A DNA stretch of 15,637 nt from Bacteroides_E sp964528875 (GTDB lineage: Bacteria; Bacteroidota; Bacteroidia; Bacteroidales; Bacteroidaceae). The notes below the pieces were generated by a model. That model did not search any database and was not told the origin of the DNA. It saw only the letters and a program-made list of their open reading frames with translations. The position numbers were made by a program, and so were the translations under genes. The stretch lies in the NCBI GenBank assembly GCA_964528875.1, contig CAZGUI010000059.1, positions 1 through 15,637 of the forward strand, in the 5' to 3' direction. Of this stretch, positions 14,034 to 15,637 are shown piece by piece (positions within the stretch are counted from its first letter, which is position 1; each line of letters begins with the position of its first letter).

Positions 14034-15637
14034 TTAATCTAAGCCGTAAAAGCTCTTCGTAAACTTCTTGTCCGCTTCATTAATTTCAAAGCTTTCGTCT
14101 TCAATATCTGATAAGTTAATATAAAGCTTATTCTTATCCAGAAGTTCCATAGCCAGTTTCTTTTGGTCTTCCAAAGAAAGTTCATCAAAATCCCTTTCTG
14201 TTTCTTTTAAATCATCTGGAAGAACATAAGGGACTAACTTGCCATGTTCTATGGCCTTATCTAATACATCTTTTATGACTTGTGAGTCTGTTGCTTGTTC
14301 AAGCTCTCTTACGAGGGATTCGTTATCTTCTAGTAGTTCGCAGTAGACGAAGGATCCTCCGCCTTGCCAGTTGACTGTTTTAGTTATTCCAAACTCAAAA
14401 CCTTCAATAACTTTTTCAAGCCTGTCCAATTCAAGAGTAATTTGATTATCCATTTGCTCTAAACCGATATATCTTCTACGTAATTTATGCGCTACTGAAG
14501 CAGTTGTTCCTGATCCTAGGTGGTAATCTAAAACAATATCTCCTTCATTACTCCCCATTTCAATTATTCTTTGCAATAATCTTTCAGGTTTTTGTCCTGA
14601 AAATTCTAGCATCTCTGAACGATAGCGATCAGTAGAATATATATCATCCCACCAATCCTCTAATTTTTTACCTTGCTCTTCAGCTTTTTTCTTAAAATCA
14701 TCTTGTGTTTCTGTTTTGCCAAATACTTGGCCGGTATTGTGAACACCACTTTTGTGTTTTATATAAGGCTGATTAAACAATGTATCTGAACCATTCCCAT
14801 AAAATAAAATATCGTTATGTTTTCTTGGTAAAAATCTCGAACTACCAGATGGACCTGTATAACACCAAATAATATGATTTTTAAAATTTTCTTTTCCAAA
14901 AATCTCATCCATTAAAACTTTAGCATAATGTGATTCGTTAAAATCTAAATGGACAAAAATTGAACCGTTAGGCTTTAACAACCTTTTAGCTAATACTAAT
15001 CGATTTTTCATGAATGTAAGCCAAGTCGAATGATTAAACCTGTCATTATACTGAAATGAATCACTACCAGTATTAAATGGAGGGTCTATGTATATCAGTT
15101 GAACCTGACCTTCAAATTTTGATAGCAATGAACTAAGCCCTAAAAGGTTGTTCCCCTTAATAATCAGGTTATCTTCACTGGTAAACTCAACATCTTCCTC
15201 TACACCATCAGCTGTATATCTTTTCGCATTGCCAAGAACCTTAGGTGCTAACAATCGATTCACCTGGTCTGGAGCAAGGGTTTCATTATAAAATATCTCA
15301 TCTCTTTTTTGGTCTTCTTTCGTCTGCCCACCCTCTAATACACAGTCCTTATAAGGCCACACTAAAGAGATATCTTGCTTCTGGCTAATCAAGTTATTTT
15401 GACTATCCACAAGACCTATTTTGTTTTTATATAAGGTGTATGAATCTGGTAAAAACTCTTTTGATTCTAAAATCCAGACAAATTTATTTTTATCAAAAAC
15501 ATAAATATCATCAACCTTTGTAAATAAGCTATCTCTTAGCAATTCATTATTCAGCAAAGATCTTAATAACAATCCGTCACTACCCCTTGCAGCGTCCGAT
15601 ACTTTCGTCTTTATTACCTGATTATCCTCGCCAATAA
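14034..15637 (-). CDS. mod: Type III DNA methyltransferase, Mod subunit, 5' end outside window
   Basis: The frame runs from the window edge to TAA at 14034, 533 residues visible, beginning IGEDNQVIKTKVSDAARGSD. An internal TTG at 15572 is not the start. The visible N-terminus matches the Mod pattern (FDKNKFVWILESKEFLPDSY). Catalytic motif IV IDPPFNTGSDSFQYND (about 183-198) precedes motif I DYHLGSGTTASVAHK (about 370-384), the beta-class order of type III Mod adenine-N6 methyltransferases. The final residue of DPPY is F here, a tolerated variant. The target recognition domain lies between them (about 235-345, HIIWCYTGPSGSSRF to DRYRSEMLEFSGQKPERLLQ). It determines the methylated sequence, which cannot be deduced here. 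Mod protects host DNA and is required by Res. No repeat tract typical of phase-variable mod genes is seen in the visible part. Confidence 0.95.
   Translation of the reverse strand, partial: IGEDNQVIKTKVSDAARGSDGLLLRSLLNNELLRDSLFTKVDDIYVFDKNKFVWILESKEFLPDSYTLYKNKIGLVDSQNNLISQKQDISLVWPYKDCVLEGGQTKEDQKRDEIFYNETLAPDQVNRLLAPKVLGNAKRYTADGVEEDVEFTSEDNLIIKGNNLLGLSSLLSKFEGQVQLIYIDPPFNTGSDSFQYNDRFNHSTWLTFMKNRLVLAKRLLKPNGSIFVHLDFNESHYAKVLMDEIFGKENFKNHIIWCYTGPSGSSRFLPRKHNDILFYGNGSDTLFNQPYIKHKSGVHNTGQVFGKTETQDDFKKKAEEQGKKLEDWWDDIYSTDRYRSEMLEFSGQKPERLLQRIIEMGSNEGDIVLDYHLGSGTTASVAHKLRRRYIGLEQMDNQITLELDRLEKVIEGFEFGITKTVNWQGGGSFVYCELLEDNESLVRELEQATDSQVIKDVLDKAIEHGKLVPYVLPDDLKETERDFDELSLEDQKKLAMELLDKNKLYINLSDIEDESFEINEADKKFTKSFYGLD

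Noticed and set aside
1..15637. CRISPR arrays, tRNA or rRNA genes, complete insertion sequences
   Set aside because: No regularly spaced repeats, no cloverleaf or rRNA-like sequence, and no transposase or integrase frame was found.

Overview
The window is AT-rich DNA with strong AGGAGG-type ribosome binding sites and several TTG/GTG starts. Its gene families are typical of low-GC Bacillota, and a Streptococcus accessory region is the best guess from the mix of AbiE, VapE-type replication helicase, MobC and ORF6N genes. The species cannot be read from the sequence. No rRNA, tRNA, CRISPR array or complete integrase/transposase is visible. Almost all of it is horizontally mobile or defence material.

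Left part (1-2760, minus strand): a fragment of an integrative mobilizable or phage-satellite-like element. In transcription order it holds the 3' scrap of a gene, a VapE-type superfamily 3 helicase (replication), an origin-like inverted repeat, a 20-bp perfect palindrome and an oriT-like hairpin, mobC, a small XRE regulator, and an ORF6N gene that runs off the left edge. No relaxase is present.

Middle part (2740-8722): a patchwork of defence genes in different states of decay. On the plus strand are a small unrecognised gene and an FRG-domain gene broken by a one-base deletion. Facing them on the minus strand is a GmrSD-type (DUF262-DUF1524) restriction gene with at least two frameshifts and a lost C-terminus. 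Next comes an apparently intact AbiE toxin-antitoxin operon with a very clear operator/promoter. Beyond it lie a decayed second copy of the ORF6N gene, a 600-base degenerate stretch with a long hairpin, a small plus-strand gene resembling immunity-type proteins, and a truncated, frameshifted AAA_14/DUF4143 ATPase.

Right part (9152-15637, minus strand): a compact, intact three-gene operon, mod (5' end outside the window), res and an AAA_13 ATPase. The ATPase has a CxxC zinc-hook-like motif and an Arg-x3-Glu...His arrangement resembling the RloC/PrrC anticodon nucleases. Res and the ATPase overlap by 8 bases and share translation signals, and a Rho-independent terminator lies about 240 bases downstream. 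The layout suggests a type III restriction-modification system carrying a tRNA-cleaving second line of defence, analogous to EcoPrrI-PrrC. That functional reading is inference. The contrast between this intact operon plus AbiE and the broken FRG, GmrSD, ORF6N and AAA_14 genes is the main biological story of the window.
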